Positions 8,099 through 16,248 are shown, counted from the stretch's first letter. The stretch is DNA of 37,888 nucleotides from Nitrospirae bacterium GWC2_57_13 (GCA_001805055.1 MHDZ01000102.1:15648-53535); one strand, 5' to 3'. The notes: generated from the sequence alone by a model not told the origin. Numbers and translations are program-made.

Positions 8099-9538
8099 AT
8101 GGGTCAACTCGATAAGCTTATTGAAAAGCTCCAGCAGGACGAGGAAATTCTTCTGGAGACGAGCAAAGAACCACAGATGAAGTCGGCGTCAGGGCTGCGG
8201 GCCATGATCAAACAGCAGCTGTCGTCCCAGCAGATCATCGCCCTGCTGACCGAGATCGCCCCTGCCGAGAAGCGCGATGAGCTTCAGAAAGGCCGGGAGA
8301 CGGTGTTTGAATACTCCCTGGGCGGAAGGACGCACACGATCTCCTTCACGTCCCGCGGCGATCTTGTGTCGGGCGTCATTGCCATGACGAACGGTCATCC
8401 CGGGAAAACGGAGAAGCCTGCCGCAGCTTCGCCTGTTGCGGGAGAACCGGAGATCAATGCGCTCTTCCGGAAAATGGTCCAGATGGGGGCGTCGGACCTT
8501 CATTTGACGTCGAACCACAAGCCCATGATCCGGGAGAGCGGCGATATGGTCGAGTTGGGCGATCACCCTGTGATCTCCCGGGACCAGATGAAGAGCCTGC
8601 TGAAACCCATCATGCCCAACCATAATATTGCCCAGTTCGAGGCCACCCACGACACGGATTTTCCCTACGAGATCTCCGGCCTGGCCCGCTTCCGCGCAAA
8701 CATCTTCCGGGACCGCTTCGGCATGGGCGCCGTGTTCCGCCAGATCCCCATCGAGATCGTGACGGCCGAGAAGCTCGGCCTGTCCAAGGCCGTGCTCGAT
8801 CTTTGTTTCCTGAGCAAAGGGCTGGTGCTGGTGACGGGGCCGACGGGTTCGGGTAAATCCACGACGCTCTGCGCACTGGTCGATTTTATCAACCGGAACC
8901 GGAAACTCCATATCATCACCATCGAGGACCCCATTGAGTTCGTGCATCCCAAGAAACAGTGCCTGATCAACCAGCGCGAGGTGCACGTGCACACCAAATC
9001 ATTCAGCAACGCACTGCGCGCTGCTCTGCGTGAAGATCCGGATATCGTTCTTGTCGGCGAGATGCGCGATCTGGAGACGATCTCCATCGCCATCGAGACG
9101 GCCGAGACGGGCCATCTCGTGTTCGGCACACTGCATACGACCACGGCGGCCTCGACGGTGGACCGGATCATCGACCAGTTCGCCTCCGATCGCCAGGCGC
9201 AGATCAGGACCATGCTGGCAAGCTCCTTGAAGGGCGTCATCGCCCAGACGCTTTGCAAGAAGACCGGCGGCGGACGGGTGGCTGCCATGGAGACACTGCT
9301 GGTCAATTCAGCGGTGTCGAATCTGATCCGCGAGGGTAAGATCTATCAGATTCCATCGATCATTCAGACCGGCAAGGGACAGGGCATGGTGCTGCTGAAT
9401 GACGCTCTCTTCAAACTGGTGGTGGAGAACAAGGTGGCGCCGGAGGAGGCCTATATCAAGTCCATCGACAAGGTCGGGTTCCAGAGCCTGCTGAATTCCC
9501 GGGGGATAAAATTGAATCTCATGGGATCGGCCGAATAG
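8099..9538 (+). CDS. pilT: PilT-like type IV pilus retraction ATPase with N-terminal extension
   Basis: PilT ATPases power pilus retraction from the cytoplasmic face of the inner membrane. The 479-residue protein has a ~115-residue N-terminal extension (helical, with ASGLRAMIKQQLSSQQIIALL and a GGRTHTISFTSRGD strand block), an Ala/Pro linker, then a standard PilT core of usual length. The core shows MGASDLHLT, Walker A GPTGSGKST (about residues 248-256), an Asp box (IEDPIEF), Walker B DIVLVGEMRD and the His box GHLVFGTLHTTT. No other pil genes are adjacent; the next gene, 8 bases downstream, encodes a duplicated small domain protein and is probably co-expressed. The retraction role is inferred from the family; the extension could bind a regulator. 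Confidence 0.92.
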   Translation: MGQLDKLIEKLQQDEEILLETSKEPQMKSASGLRAMIKQQLSSQQIIALLTEIAPAEKRDELQKGRETVFEYSLGGRTHTISFTSRGDLVSGVIAMTNGHPGKTEKPAAASPVAGEPEINALFRKMVQMGASDLHLTSNHKPMIRESGDMVELGDHPVISRDQMKSLLKPIMPNHNIAQFEATHDTDFPYEISGLARFRANIFRDRFGMGAVFRQIPIEIVTAEKLGLSKAVLDLCFLSKGLVLVTGPTGSGKSTTLCALVDFINRNRKLHIITIEDPIEFVHPKKQCLINQREVHVHTKSFSNALRAALREDPDIVLVGEMRDLETISIAIETAETGHLVFGTLHTTTAASTVDRIIDQFASDRQAQIRTMLASSLKGVIAQTLCKKTGGGRVAAMETLLVNSAVSNLIREGKIYQIPSIIQTGKGQGMVLLNDALFKLVVENKVAPEEAYIKSIDKVGFQSLLNSRGIKLNLMGSAE

Positions 9539-9546
9539 GAGGGGAA

Positions 9547-10017
9547 ATGACCGGCCATGCCGAATTTTCCGTACCCAAGGACCGGCTGCGCGTCAGGATG
9601 CGCCTGAGAAACGAGACAGCGGCTGCGGGGGAAATATTTCTTGAACATTTCCCCGGTGAGCGCCCCGTCTATCAGCGGGTTGCCGCGCTGCTGGAGGACG
9701 AACAGAGTTTTGTACCGCTTCTGGAGGAAAGCAGCGGCAAGATGCTGCTCGTGAACAAGGCGAACATCAAGATCGTGGATTTTGCCGATCCCGGGGATGC
9801 GGGTGAGAAGATGGGGATCATGCATGTGGAGCAGGTCGAGGCGGTCTTTGCCACAGGGGACGCCCTGCGGGGCGAGCTGACGGCTGATGTGCCTGACGAG
9901 CGGGCGCGGCTGTCAGACTGCCTCAATCAGCGCGTGCGGTTCCTGCTTTTGAGATCAGAGGGTGCCATCTGCTTTGTAAATAAAGAGGCGCTCATGATCG
10001 TCCGGCCCGCCGATTAA
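9547..10017 (+). CDS. Hypothetical protein with two tandem copies of a small beta-rich domain
   Basis: The 156-residue product has no signal peptide or membrane segment. It contains an internal duplication: residues ~28-77 (GEIFL... FVPLLEES... LLVNKANIKIV) and ~107-153 (GELTAD... FLLLRSEG... CFVNKEALMIV) follow the same order of Gly-Glu-Leu/Ile strand, helix, FL/VPLL strand, and VNK-x-x-hydrophobic strand. The pattern resembles small DUF6812-like domains, which I cannot confirm. The ATG lies 8 bases after the pilT stop with GGAGGGGAAATG as ribosome site, so it is probably translated from the same mRNA and may work with PilT. The function is unknown. Confidence 0.75.
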   Translation: MTGHAEFSVPKDRLRVRMRLRNETAAAGEIFLEHFPGERPVYQRVAALLEDEQSFVPLLEESSGKMLLVNKANIKIVDFADPGDAGEKMGIMHVEQVEAVFATGDALRGELTADVPDERARLSDCLNQRVRFLLLRSEGAICFVNKEALMIVRPAD

Positions 10018-10313
10018 CCTGAATAGCATTTGGACACTGAAGAAACGGATTACCATCTGATTCTGATAAAGTCGCATGAAATCAAAAACATAGTCTTCAC
10101 CTGTCGGGTGAACTGCTTGAAACGAATGAATCCTCCATTATCCGCCTCTTGTCCGACTTGATCAGTGTTACGTGCCGTTTTCAGGATAATAAACTTTTTG
10201 ATGCTGAAAAAGGATCGCTTTTTTGTATACAAGAAAAGACGTTTGGAACAGCAGGGGCGCCGGAACATATTGTTCCGGCGCCTCGTTCATTTTAATCCTA
10301 ACCCGAGAGAATA
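10018..10313. other. Convergent intergenic region with a perfect palindrome
   Basis: This spacer lies between two convergent genes. It carries a perfect palindromic hairpin at 10256-10282 and a 15-base string (10058-10072) that recurs exactly at 23232-23246 upstream of the NtrB-like kinase. No gene is seen. Confidence 0.5.
10256..10282. terminator. Perfect 12-bp-stem hairpin between convergent genes
   Basis: GGCGCCGGAACA and TGTTCCGGCGCC pair perfectly around TAT. A CTCGTTCATTTT tail on the plus strand makes it a plausible but T-poor terminator for the upstream plus-strand gene; the minus strand has no T-run. Confidence 0.55.
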
Positions 10314-12104
10314 TCAATCCTCCGCTTTTACCAGGTCCTCAAAGCGGATGTCCACGCCGAATACGCCGGCGACTTCCTCTTGTTTGTCCCTGATGGGTGC
10401 GGACACGGTGATGCAGAGCGCGCCGGTGATCCTCGACGTGTAAAAATCGGACACAAAGCTGCTGCCCGTCTTCATGGGCTGGATGAACCATGAACGGTCG
10501 GAAAAGTTGTCGCCCAAGCCCGAGATCTCGTATTTCGATTTGTTCTGGATGTCGGTCACGTTTTTCGTGATCTTGATGCCGTCGCCGTTCACGACATAGG
10601 CGAACTGGATGTAGGGGTCCTCGCGCTGCAGTTTCTGCATGACCGACTCCTGCTGTGCCGGATCCATTGACCGCATCTCCGGGAGTTCGATGAAGTTTTC
10701 GACGATGTGGCGCACCACTTCCGACGCCTTTTTCTTGAGCCGGTCAAGGTCGGATACGAAGTATTCGGGCAGATGCTTCTTCGCTTTTTCGTAGAGCTCG
10801 TCGTTCGAGATGCTCGTGGTCCGGCCCTGCTCATACAGCGCCATGACCCAGGTATGCATCTTGGCCAAGCCGGGATGGCGCTTGTCGACCTTCAGGTTGT
10901 TGCTGCTCGTGATGTGGGAGTTGACCCAGTGGGCGATGCCCGCGATGCCAGACTTGTCCGTGATGATCACTCCCATGGGCCGCTTCAGGATCTTCGTCGT
11001 GTCGAAGATGTTGTAGATCTCCTCGTTCTTCATCATGCCGTCGGCATGGATGCCGGCGCTCGTGGAATTGAACTCGGAACCAACAAAAGGATAATTCGCC
11101 GGGATGTCGAACTCCAGCTCTTTCCGGAAGTATTCCGCCATTTCGGTGATCGCCTGCGTGTCAATGCCCTCGGAGTCGCCGGTGAGACTGATATAGTCCA
11201 TGAGCAGCGCCTCGATGGGCGTGTTGCCCGTGCGCTCGCCGAAGCCGAGCAGCGCGCCGTTCACCGAGGAACAGCCGTAGAGCCAGGCGGCCACGCCGTT
11301 CACCAGGACCTTGTGAAAGTCATTGTGGCCGTGCCATTCGAGCTGCGCTGACGGCACCCCGCCTTCGTGGTGCAGGGCGTAGAAGATCTCGGGCACGCCC
11401 CGCGGCAGCGCCGTGCCCGGGAAGGGGAACCCGTAGCCCATGGTGTCGCAGGCCCGTATCTTGACCGGTATCTTCGCGGCCTCGGAAAGCTTCATCAGGT
11501 CCTGCACAAAGGGGATCACGAAGCCGTAAAAGTCGGCGCGCGTGATGTCCTCAAGATGGCAGCGGGGCGTGATGCCCTGTTCGAGGGCTGTGGCCACGAT
11601 GTCGAGATAGGCCTTGTGGGCGTCCTTGCGCGTTTTGTTGAGCTTCAGAAAGATATGGTAGTCCGAGCAGGAGGTGAGGATGCCCGTTTCCTTCAGGCCC
11701 ATCTCTTTGACCAGCTTGAAGTCCTCCTTGTTGGCCCGGATCCAGCCCGTGATCTCCGGAAAGCGGTAGCCGCGCTCCATGCAGAGCCTGACCGCTTCCT
11801 TGTCCTTCGGAGAATAGAGGAAGAACTCGGACTGGCGGATCACGCCCTTTGGTCCGCTCAAACGGTGAAGGAAATCGAATATCTCAACGATCTGCTTCGC
11901 CGTATAGGGCGGCCGGGACTGCTGGCCGTCGCGGAACGTCGTGTCCGTCATCCAGATCTCGTCGGGCATGTTGATCGGGATGAGCCGCTCCTCCAGCTCC
12001 ACCCGGGGCACGCTGGTATAGGGAAACATATCCCGGTAGAGCACCGGCTCTTTGGTGTCCTTTATTTCAAACCGCGTTTTTTCCGTCCTTTTCTTTATCG
12101 TCAC
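10314..12104 (-). CDS. HMGL-family (Re-citrate/homocitrate synthase-like) enzyme with C-terminal Cache-like domain
   Basis: The 596-residue protein has a DRE-TIM (HMGL) catalytic barrel followed by an unexpected sensor-type domain. The barrel (about residues 45-330) shows DTTFRDGQQ (54-62), metal/substrate-binding residues around KIRACDTMG, the WHGHND metal-binding histidines, and GFGERTGNTP. This resembles Re-citrate synthases and homocitrate/isopropylmalate synthases, which condense acetyl-CoA with 2-oxo acids. Roughly the last 110 residues (VMQKLQ..., YVVNGDG, SDRSWFIQP, VSDFYTSR, CITVSAPIRD, GVFGVDI) match single-Cache ligand-sensing domains usually found outside the cell in receptors. 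No membrane segment is present, so this sensor would be cytosolic. GTG at 12104 is chosen because GGGAGG lies 5 bases upstream; an ATG at 12194 would run into a repeat. The substrate is uncertain. Confidence 0.82.
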   Translation of the reverse strand: MTIKKRTEKTRFEIKDTKEPVLYRDMFPYTSVPRVELEERLIPINMPDEIWMTDTTFRDGQQSRPPYTAKQIVEIFDFLHRLSGPKGVIRQSEFFLYSPKDKEAVRLCMERGYRFPEITGWIRANKEDFKLVKEMGLKETGILTSCSDYHIFLKLNKTRKDAHKAYLDIVATALEQGITPRCHLEDITRADFYGFVIPFVQDLMKLSEAAKIPVKIRACDTMGYGFPFPGTALPRGVPEIFYALHHEGGVPSAQLEWHGHNDFHKVLVNGVAAWLYGCSSVNGALLGFGERTGNTPIEALLMDYISLTGDSEGIDTQAITEMAEYFRKELEFDIPANYPFVGSEFNSTSAGIHADGMMKNEEIYNIFDTTKILKRPMGVIITDKSGIAGIAHWVNSHITSSNNLKVDKRHPGLAKMHTWVMALYEQGRTTSISNDELYEKAKKHLPEYFVSDLDRLKKKASEVVRHIVENFIELPEMRSMDPAQQESVMQKLQREDPYIQFAYVVNGDGIKITKNVTDIQNKSKYEISGLGDNFSDRSWFIQPMKTGSSFVSDFYTSRITGALCITVSAPIRDKQEEVAGVFGVDIRFEDLVKAED

Positions 12105-12110
12105 TGCAAC

Positions 12111-12250
12111 CTCCCTGACCCGCAGAAAGCGGGATTGAAAATGGGAAATGGTAAATGGTAAATTTACGGAAAACGGCGGTTGAAAAACAGCCATTTTATC
12201 GTTTAGTTACGGGTTATTTGTGATTTTATTGGAAATATTCTACCCGTTAT
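12111..12250. repeat. AT-rich intergenic repeat, copy 1 (upstream of the HMGL gene)
   Basis: This segment starts with a CCCGC-agaaa-GCGGG hairpin (12119-12133), then 'gattgaaaat', a run of 'ggaaatggtaaat', 'acggaaaacggcg' and finally 'ggaaatattctacccg'. The same order of phrases recurs, diverged, at about 12975-13105 upstream of rpe. Each copy sits just upstream of a minus-strand start codon. Confidence 0.6.
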
Positions 12251-12263
12251 GAGGTTTGAAGAC

Positions 12264-12300
12264 AGGGACAGTCCCCTTTGGTTCCAGTGGGACTGTCCCT
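12264..12300. repeat. GGGACAGTCCC palindrome pair, copy B
   Basis: AGGGACAGTCCC (12264-12275) and GGGACTGTCCCT (12289-12300) form an inverted pair. It overlaps the stop codon of rpe (12299-12301, minus strand), so the element abuts or supplies the end of that gene and may act as its 3' hairpin. Confidence 0.8.
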
Positions 12301-12961
12301 AGATCCTGCTGCCGCGGAGCGCTGCGATTACGCTCGCATAATCCTTCTGGCCGAAGACGGCGGAGCCCGCGACCAGGATGTCGGCGCCGGCCTGGACCAC
12401 CTCTGCTGCGTTGCCGGGCTTTATGCCGCCGTCGACCTCGATCTCCACGGTCAGCCCCCGCGCACTGATCCGCTCCTTCAGCAGGCGGATCTTATCGAGG
12501 GCGGAAGGGATGAATGCCTGGCCGCCGAATCCCGGGTTGACGGACATGATCAGCACCATGTCGAGATCATCCAGGATGTAATCCAGTTGGTCCAGCGGCG
12601 TGGCAGGATTCAGGGACACACCTGCACGAACGCCCAGCTCCTTGATCGACTGGATCAGGCGGTGCAGGTGCACAGTCACCTCGCTATGCACCGTGATGAT
12701 GCCGGCGCCCGCCTTCACAAAATCGGCAACGTAGCGCTCCGGGTTTTCGATCATCAGGTGGACGTCGAGGGGAAGCTTCGTCGCCCTGCGGGCCGCCTCA
12801 ACGACAAGGGGGCCGATGGTGATGTTCGGCACAAAATGGCCGTCCATTACGTCTACATGGATCAGGTCCGCTCCGGCCTGCTCCACTGCGCTGAGTTCCT
12901 CCCCCAGCCGCGTGAAATCCGCAGAGAGGATCGACGGCGCTATCATGATTTTTTTCTTCAT
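12299..12961 (-). CDS. rpe: Ribulose-phosphate 3-epimerase
   Basis: Rpe interconverts ribulose 5-phosphate and xylulose 5-phosphate in the pentose phosphate and Calvin pathways. The 220-residue protein has normal length and all family marks: [24 protein letters not shown] with metal-binding His and Asp, [19 protein letters not shown] and EVDGGI near the C terminus. The ATG at 12961 follows a GGACAGGAGC ribosome site. It lies downstream (minus strand) of the PASTA gene, an order found in several deltaproteobacterial-type clusters, and the transaldolase elsewhere in the window works in the same sugar-phosphate network. Its last codon and stop touch palindrome copy B. Confidence 0.97.
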   Translation of the reverse strand: MKKKIMIAPSILSADFTRLGEELSAVEQAGADLIHVDVMDGHFVPNITIGPLVVEAARRATKLPLDVHLMIENPERYVADFVKAGAGIITVHSEVTVHLHRLIQSIKELGVRAGVSLNPATPLDQLDYILDDLDMVLIMSVNPGFGGQAFIPSALDKIRLLKERISARGLTVEIEVDGGIKPGNAAEVVQAGADILVAGSAVFGQKDYASVIAALRGSRI

Positions 12962-12974
12962 ACTGCTCCTGTCC

Positions 12975-13105
12975 TAACCCGCATAGAGCGGAATTGAAAA
13001 TTAAAATTTGCAAATTGAAAAGTGTAAATTTTCGGAAAACAGCGATTTCATCCTATATGTGCAGTCGTTATGCTTCTGTTGAAAATATTCTGCCCGCTTT
13101 TTGAA
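12975..13105. repeat. AT-rich intergenic repeat, copy 2 (upstream of rpe)
   Basis: This is a diverged copy of 12111-12250: a CCGC/GCGG hairpin (12979-12991), 'gaattgaaaat', AT-rich text, 'cggaaaacagcg' and 'gaaaatattctgcccg' appear in the same order. The remaining bases to 13221 contain no recognisable gene. Confidence 0.6.
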
Positions 13106-13221
13106 GCTTTTAATTCTGCATGATTCTAAGGCCCATCGGTTCGCTGCAGTGATTGTTCCGGCAGAAGGGCGGGCAGATCCGGTCTCGCACGGCCACGATA
13201 GGTGACAAGAGGAAACCCGTT

Positions 13222-13932
13222 CTATCGGTTCACGATGATCTCGACAACATCATCAGCGGTGACGGGATGGCCGGCAGCCGGCTTCTGCGCAATGACCTGC
13301 CGCGGGGATGCAGGCTCACCTGCCGTCCGCGTGATCACCCGGTGCTGCAGGCCCATGCGGTCCGTGGTCCGCACCGCCTCCTCGGGGCCCCGGTCGATCA
13401 GGCGGGGCATGACATAGACCTGCTTCTTTTTGCCGCTGCTCACGAGGATGCTGATCCTGGCGCCCTTTTCAAGAGAGGTTCCCGCAGGCGGGTCCTGGGC
13501 GAACACCGTGTCCCGCTGCACGTCGTCGGACCAGACGCGCGTTACCGAAGCGGCCTGAAAGCCCGCGGCCCGGATCATGACCTCCGCCTTGCGGTAATGT
13601 TCACCCGACAGGTGGGGCGCCTGCAGTTCGCTGGGCCCGGCGCTTACCACCACCCGGACTGGCCTGCCCTTGCGGAGGGCGCTCCCCGGCGAAGGGACCT
13701 GGGATACGATCCGGTCCCGTGAAAGCGAGGGATGAGGTTCGCGGCGCTCTATTTTGAGCTGCAGACCGAGCTGATTCAGCGTCTCGATCGTGACGACGAG
13801 GTCCTGTCCCGCAAGGTCGGGTACGCGCACTTCTTCCTGACGCAGCAGGAGGGCGATCACCGCCACGGCGCTGATGACGCCCACGCTTGCAAGGGCGAGA
13901 AATATGCCGAGACCTTTCATAAAGCGTATCAT
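13222..13932 (-). CDS. Membrane-anchored protein with three PASTA domains
   Basis: The 236-residue protein has a short cytoplasmic N terminus, one transmembrane helix (about residues 8-29) and three PASTA domains (about 35-98, 102-166 and 170-235), visible from the repeated VPDLAG/APHLSG/MPRLID starts and the Q-x-P-x-x-G turns followed by VRVVVSAG, ISILVSSG and VEIIVNR strands. PASTA domains bind muropeptides or lipid II in Ser/Thr kinases and penicillin-binding proteins, but neither catalytic domain is present here. The protein therefore looks like a stand-alone periplasmic cell-wall sensor or scaffold. It lies between rsmB and rpe on the same strand, a recurrent genomic neighbour pair. Confidence 0.9.
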   Translation of the reverse strand: MIRFMKGLGIFLALASVGVISAVAVIALLLRQEEVRVPDLAGQDLVVTIETLNQLGLQLKIERREPHPSLSRDRIVSQVPSPGSALRKGRPVRVVVSAGPSELQAPHLSGEHYRKAEVMIRAAGFQAASVTRVWSDDVQRDTVFAQDPPAGTSLEKGARISILVSSGKKKQVYVMPRLIDRGPEEAVRTTDRMGLQHRVITRTAGEPASPRQVIAQKPAAGHPVTADDVVEIIVNR

Positions 13933-14033
13933 GGCCGAGCTGGTATTTTACCAACAGACGGCGCAAGATGCAAGCGGCAAGATGCGGCGCTGTCGTTCAG
14001 GTAGGGGGGGGGCGGTCGCTCTTTCGCTCAGCC

Positions 14034-14076
14034 GGATAGGGACAGTCCCCCTGTGAGAAGGGGACTGTCCCTATCC
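14034..14076. repeat. GGGACAGTCCC palindrome pair, copy C (perfect)
   Basis: GGATAGGGACAGTCCCC (14034-14050) and GGGGACTGTCCCTATCC (14060-14076) are perfect 17-base inverted repeats with a 9-base spacer. The element lies 6 bases beyond the rsmB stop and could act as its 3' hairpin. Confidence 0.85.
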
Positions 14077-14081
14077 ACAGG

Positions 14082-15422
14082 TCAGCCTGCCCTGATCAGC
14101 CGGGCGCCGAAGAATCCGTCCATGTCAGGAGCAGCCGGGAAGGTCCGCAGGAAGCCACGGCTGTCCACGAGATGATGCGCGGCCTGCGGAAGCAGCGGCC
14201 GGGGGTCATCGAGGACAAAGGTACGGTCCGACGCGCTGAGAAAGCTCTCGATGATCTGCTCATTCTCCTCGGGCTCGGTGGTGCAGGTGGCGTAGACGAG
14301 GGAGCCGCCCGGCTTCAGCAGGCCTGCGCAGTTTTCGAGGATTGCTGCCTGGGTCCGGCAACGGCCAAGGATATCGGACTCGGTCTTGTTCCACCGTCCG
14401 TCAGGGTGCCGCCTCAGCACGCCCAGCCCCGAGCAGGGCGCGTCGATCAGGACCCTGTCATAGCGACCTTGTTCATACTTCGATGCGTCGGCCTTGACCG
14501 GCTCAATGATCGCAGCGCCGAGACGACGGCTGTTTTCCCTGATCCGATTCAGTCGCCCCGCGTCGATATCGAGCGCTGTGATCCTGCCCCTGTTCTCCAT
14601 GATCTCGGCCAGGTGGGTTGCCTTGCCGCCCGGTGCGGCGCAGGCATCCAGCACAGCATCATCAGGTGCTGCGCCAAGCATCAGGGCTATAAGCTGCGCA
14701 GCCTCGTCCTGGACCATGAACAGGCCGACCTGAAAGGCCGGCAGGGCAGAGAGGCCCGGTGACGACAGGATCTCCAGTGCGGAAGGTGCGTACCGCGTTT
14801 CCCGCACCTCGGCGCCCTGCTCGATGAGCAGCGCGGTAAGGGCGCTTCGCGTTGTCTTGAGGCTGTTCGTCCTGATCACGAGGGGGGCGCGCAGGTTATT
14901 CTGTCGCAGAGCTTCTTCAGTCGTTTCCAGTCCATACCGGCTGATCCATCGGCGCAGGAGCCAGTCAGGATGGGAGTACAGCACGGACAGGCGCTTCACC
15001 GGGTCTTCCGGTCCCGGCCAGGGAACGCCTTCCCGCCGCCGGTCCAGGTTCCGCAGCAGGCCGTTCACGTATCCCGTTTTGCGGCCCCGCTGCTTTGCCA
15101 GTTCCACCGATGTATTTACCGCGGCGCTCACGGGTACCCGGTCCAGGAACAGGATCTGGTAGGCGCCAAGCCGGAGCAGGTTGCGCGTCCAGGGGTCGGT
15201 GCTGCTCACGGGTTGTGAGGAAAGGTGGTCCAGTGCCCAGTCAAGACGGGACCGGTTGCGAAGCGTGCCATAGACGAGTTCGAGCAGAAAGGCCCGGTCG
15301 CGGGGGCTCAAGGCGGGCCGCGCCTCTTCGATCAGCGCATCGGCAAAGGCGCCGTTCTCAACGGCGCGCAGGATCTCGAGCGCCTTTGTTCTGGGATCAG
15401 CGACCGGTGCCAGGGGATCCAC
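14082..15422 (-). CDS. rsmB: 16S rRNA (cytosine-967-C5)-methyltransferase RsmB
   Basis: RsmB methylates C967 of 16S rRNA using SAM. The 446-residue protein has an N-terminal NusB-like RNA-binding domain (TKALEILRAVE, LVYGTLRNRSRLDWAL, RLGAYQILFLDRVP, about residues 8-140) and a C-terminal RsmB/NOP2/Sun methyltransferase: DACAAPGGKATHLAE for SAM binding, and the two catalytic cysteines in DAPCSGLGVLRRHPD and YATCTTEPEENE. GTG at 15422 is preferred because family members begin shortly before the RxxALEIL helix; it overlaps the end of the DUF116 gene by 26 bases. A longer ATG start at 15473 is possible. The neighbours fmt and def also serve translation. Confidence 0.93.
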   Translation of the reverse strand: MDPLAPVADPRTKALEILRAVENGAFADALIEEARPALSPRDRAFLLELVYGTLRNRSRLDWALDHLSSQPVSSTDPWTRNLLRLGAYQILFLDRVPVSAAVNTSVELAKQRGRKTGYVNGLLRNLDRRREGVPWPGPEDPVKRLSVLYSHPDWLLRRWISRYGLETTEEALRQNNLRAPLVIRTNSLKTTRSALTALLIEQGAEVRETRYAPSALEILSSPGLSALPAFQVGLFMVQDEAAQLIALMLGAAPDDAVLDACAAPGGKATHLAEIMENRGRITALDIDAGRLNRIRENSRRLGAAIIEPVKADASKYEQGRYDRVLIDAPCSGLGVLRRHPDGRWNKTESDILGRCRTQAAILENCAGLLKPGGSLVYATCTTEPEENEQIIESFLSASDRTFVLDDPRPLLPQAAHHLVDSRGFLRTFPAAPDMDGFFGARLIRAG

Positions 15423-16176
15423 ACTGTCCGTTCGCGAAGTATTCCAGCGCTTCGGCAACCTTGGCGATGTCAACGCTGGTGTTGAAGCAGGGTCCGAAGG
15501 GGCGGTCGTTCAGAATGCCGATCACCGGCAGAGGATAGGCGTCCTGGATCCCGCTCGTCAAGTCCCGCTCGCAGGCAACGGCGATGATCGCCTGGGGTTT
15601 TGCCTCGGCCACCCGCCGCCGGGCCAGCGTGCCGCCCGTTGCAACGGACAGATGGACCTTGTGTTTCTGGGCGAGTTCCACGAGGTCCTTGATCCGGCAC
15701 TTGCCGCAGGCCTTGCACTTGGATGCGTCGCTGGTGATCTTGATCTCGCAGTCGTTGTTCTGCAGGCAGTGGGGCATGAGCAGCAGCACGCGTTCCGGCC
15801 GCTTCCGGCTGCACTTGGCCAGGACGAGCAGGTTGTTCACCTCGACGAAGGATCGCTGGATCTTTTCTTTCGAGATGCCGAGGAACTTTCCCACGACGAT
15901 CATGATGGGGAAAAGCACTTCGATGACCACGCCCCGCAGCCGCTGGGCCCCGAAGATCTCCCTGCCCCGGATGAGCGTCAGGACCAGGAGCGCCACGCCG
16001 AAGACGAGCGTCCCGACTACCGTTCCCATGGAGACGCAGACGATCTTCGGCGCCAGGGGGTGAATGTTCTTCAGACCCACATAGGGAATGAGATACAGCC
16101 CTACCGTGATCGCGGTGATCAGGAAGACCGTGAAGACGATGAGGCCGATGAATATGCGTTTTCTGGGTTCGGACAT
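15397..16176 (-). CDS. DUF116 membrane protein with cysteine-rich domain
   Basis: The 259-residue protein has two N-terminal transmembrane helices (about residues 9-30 and 43-68) and a C-terminal DUF116 domain. The domain has conserved cysteines in PHCLQNNDC, CKACGKC, VACERD and FGPCFN, suggesting a metal or Fe-S site on the cytoplasmic side; this ligand role is inference. DUF116 proteins are uncharacterised but very often sit between fmt and rsmB, as here. The 3' end overlaps the rsmB start by 26 bases, so the two are probably translationally coupled. A sigma70-like promoter at 16249-16278 may start this sub-operon. Confidence 0.9.
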   Translation of the reverse strand: MSEPRKRIFIGLIVFTVFLITAITVGLYLIPYVGLKNIHPLAPKIVCVSMGTVVGTLVFGVALLVLTLIRGREIFGAQRLRGVVIEVLFPIMIVVGKFLGISKEKIQRSFVEVNNLLVLAKCSRKRPERVLLLMPHCLQNNDCEIKITSDASKCKACGKCRIKDLVELAQKHKVHLSVATGGTLARRRVAEAKPQAIIAVACERDLTSGIQDAYPLPVIGILNDRPFGPCFNTSVDIAKVAEALEYFANGQCGSPGTGR

Positions 16177-16248
16177 AGCGCGGCCTCGCGTGGCAATTAA
16201 AAACTGGAAATTTCAAATTGCAAATTTGATGTATGGCCGCTGGCCATT

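Noticed and set aside
7924-8115. A 63-codon frame before pilT
   Set aside because: It runs through the palindrome pair and into the pilT start and has no recognisable domain.
10707-11351. Long plus-strand frames (also 11367-12161, 12278-12997 and 14172-14762)
   Set aside because: They lie opposite the HMGL gene, rpe and rsmB, and show no family features or ribosome sites.
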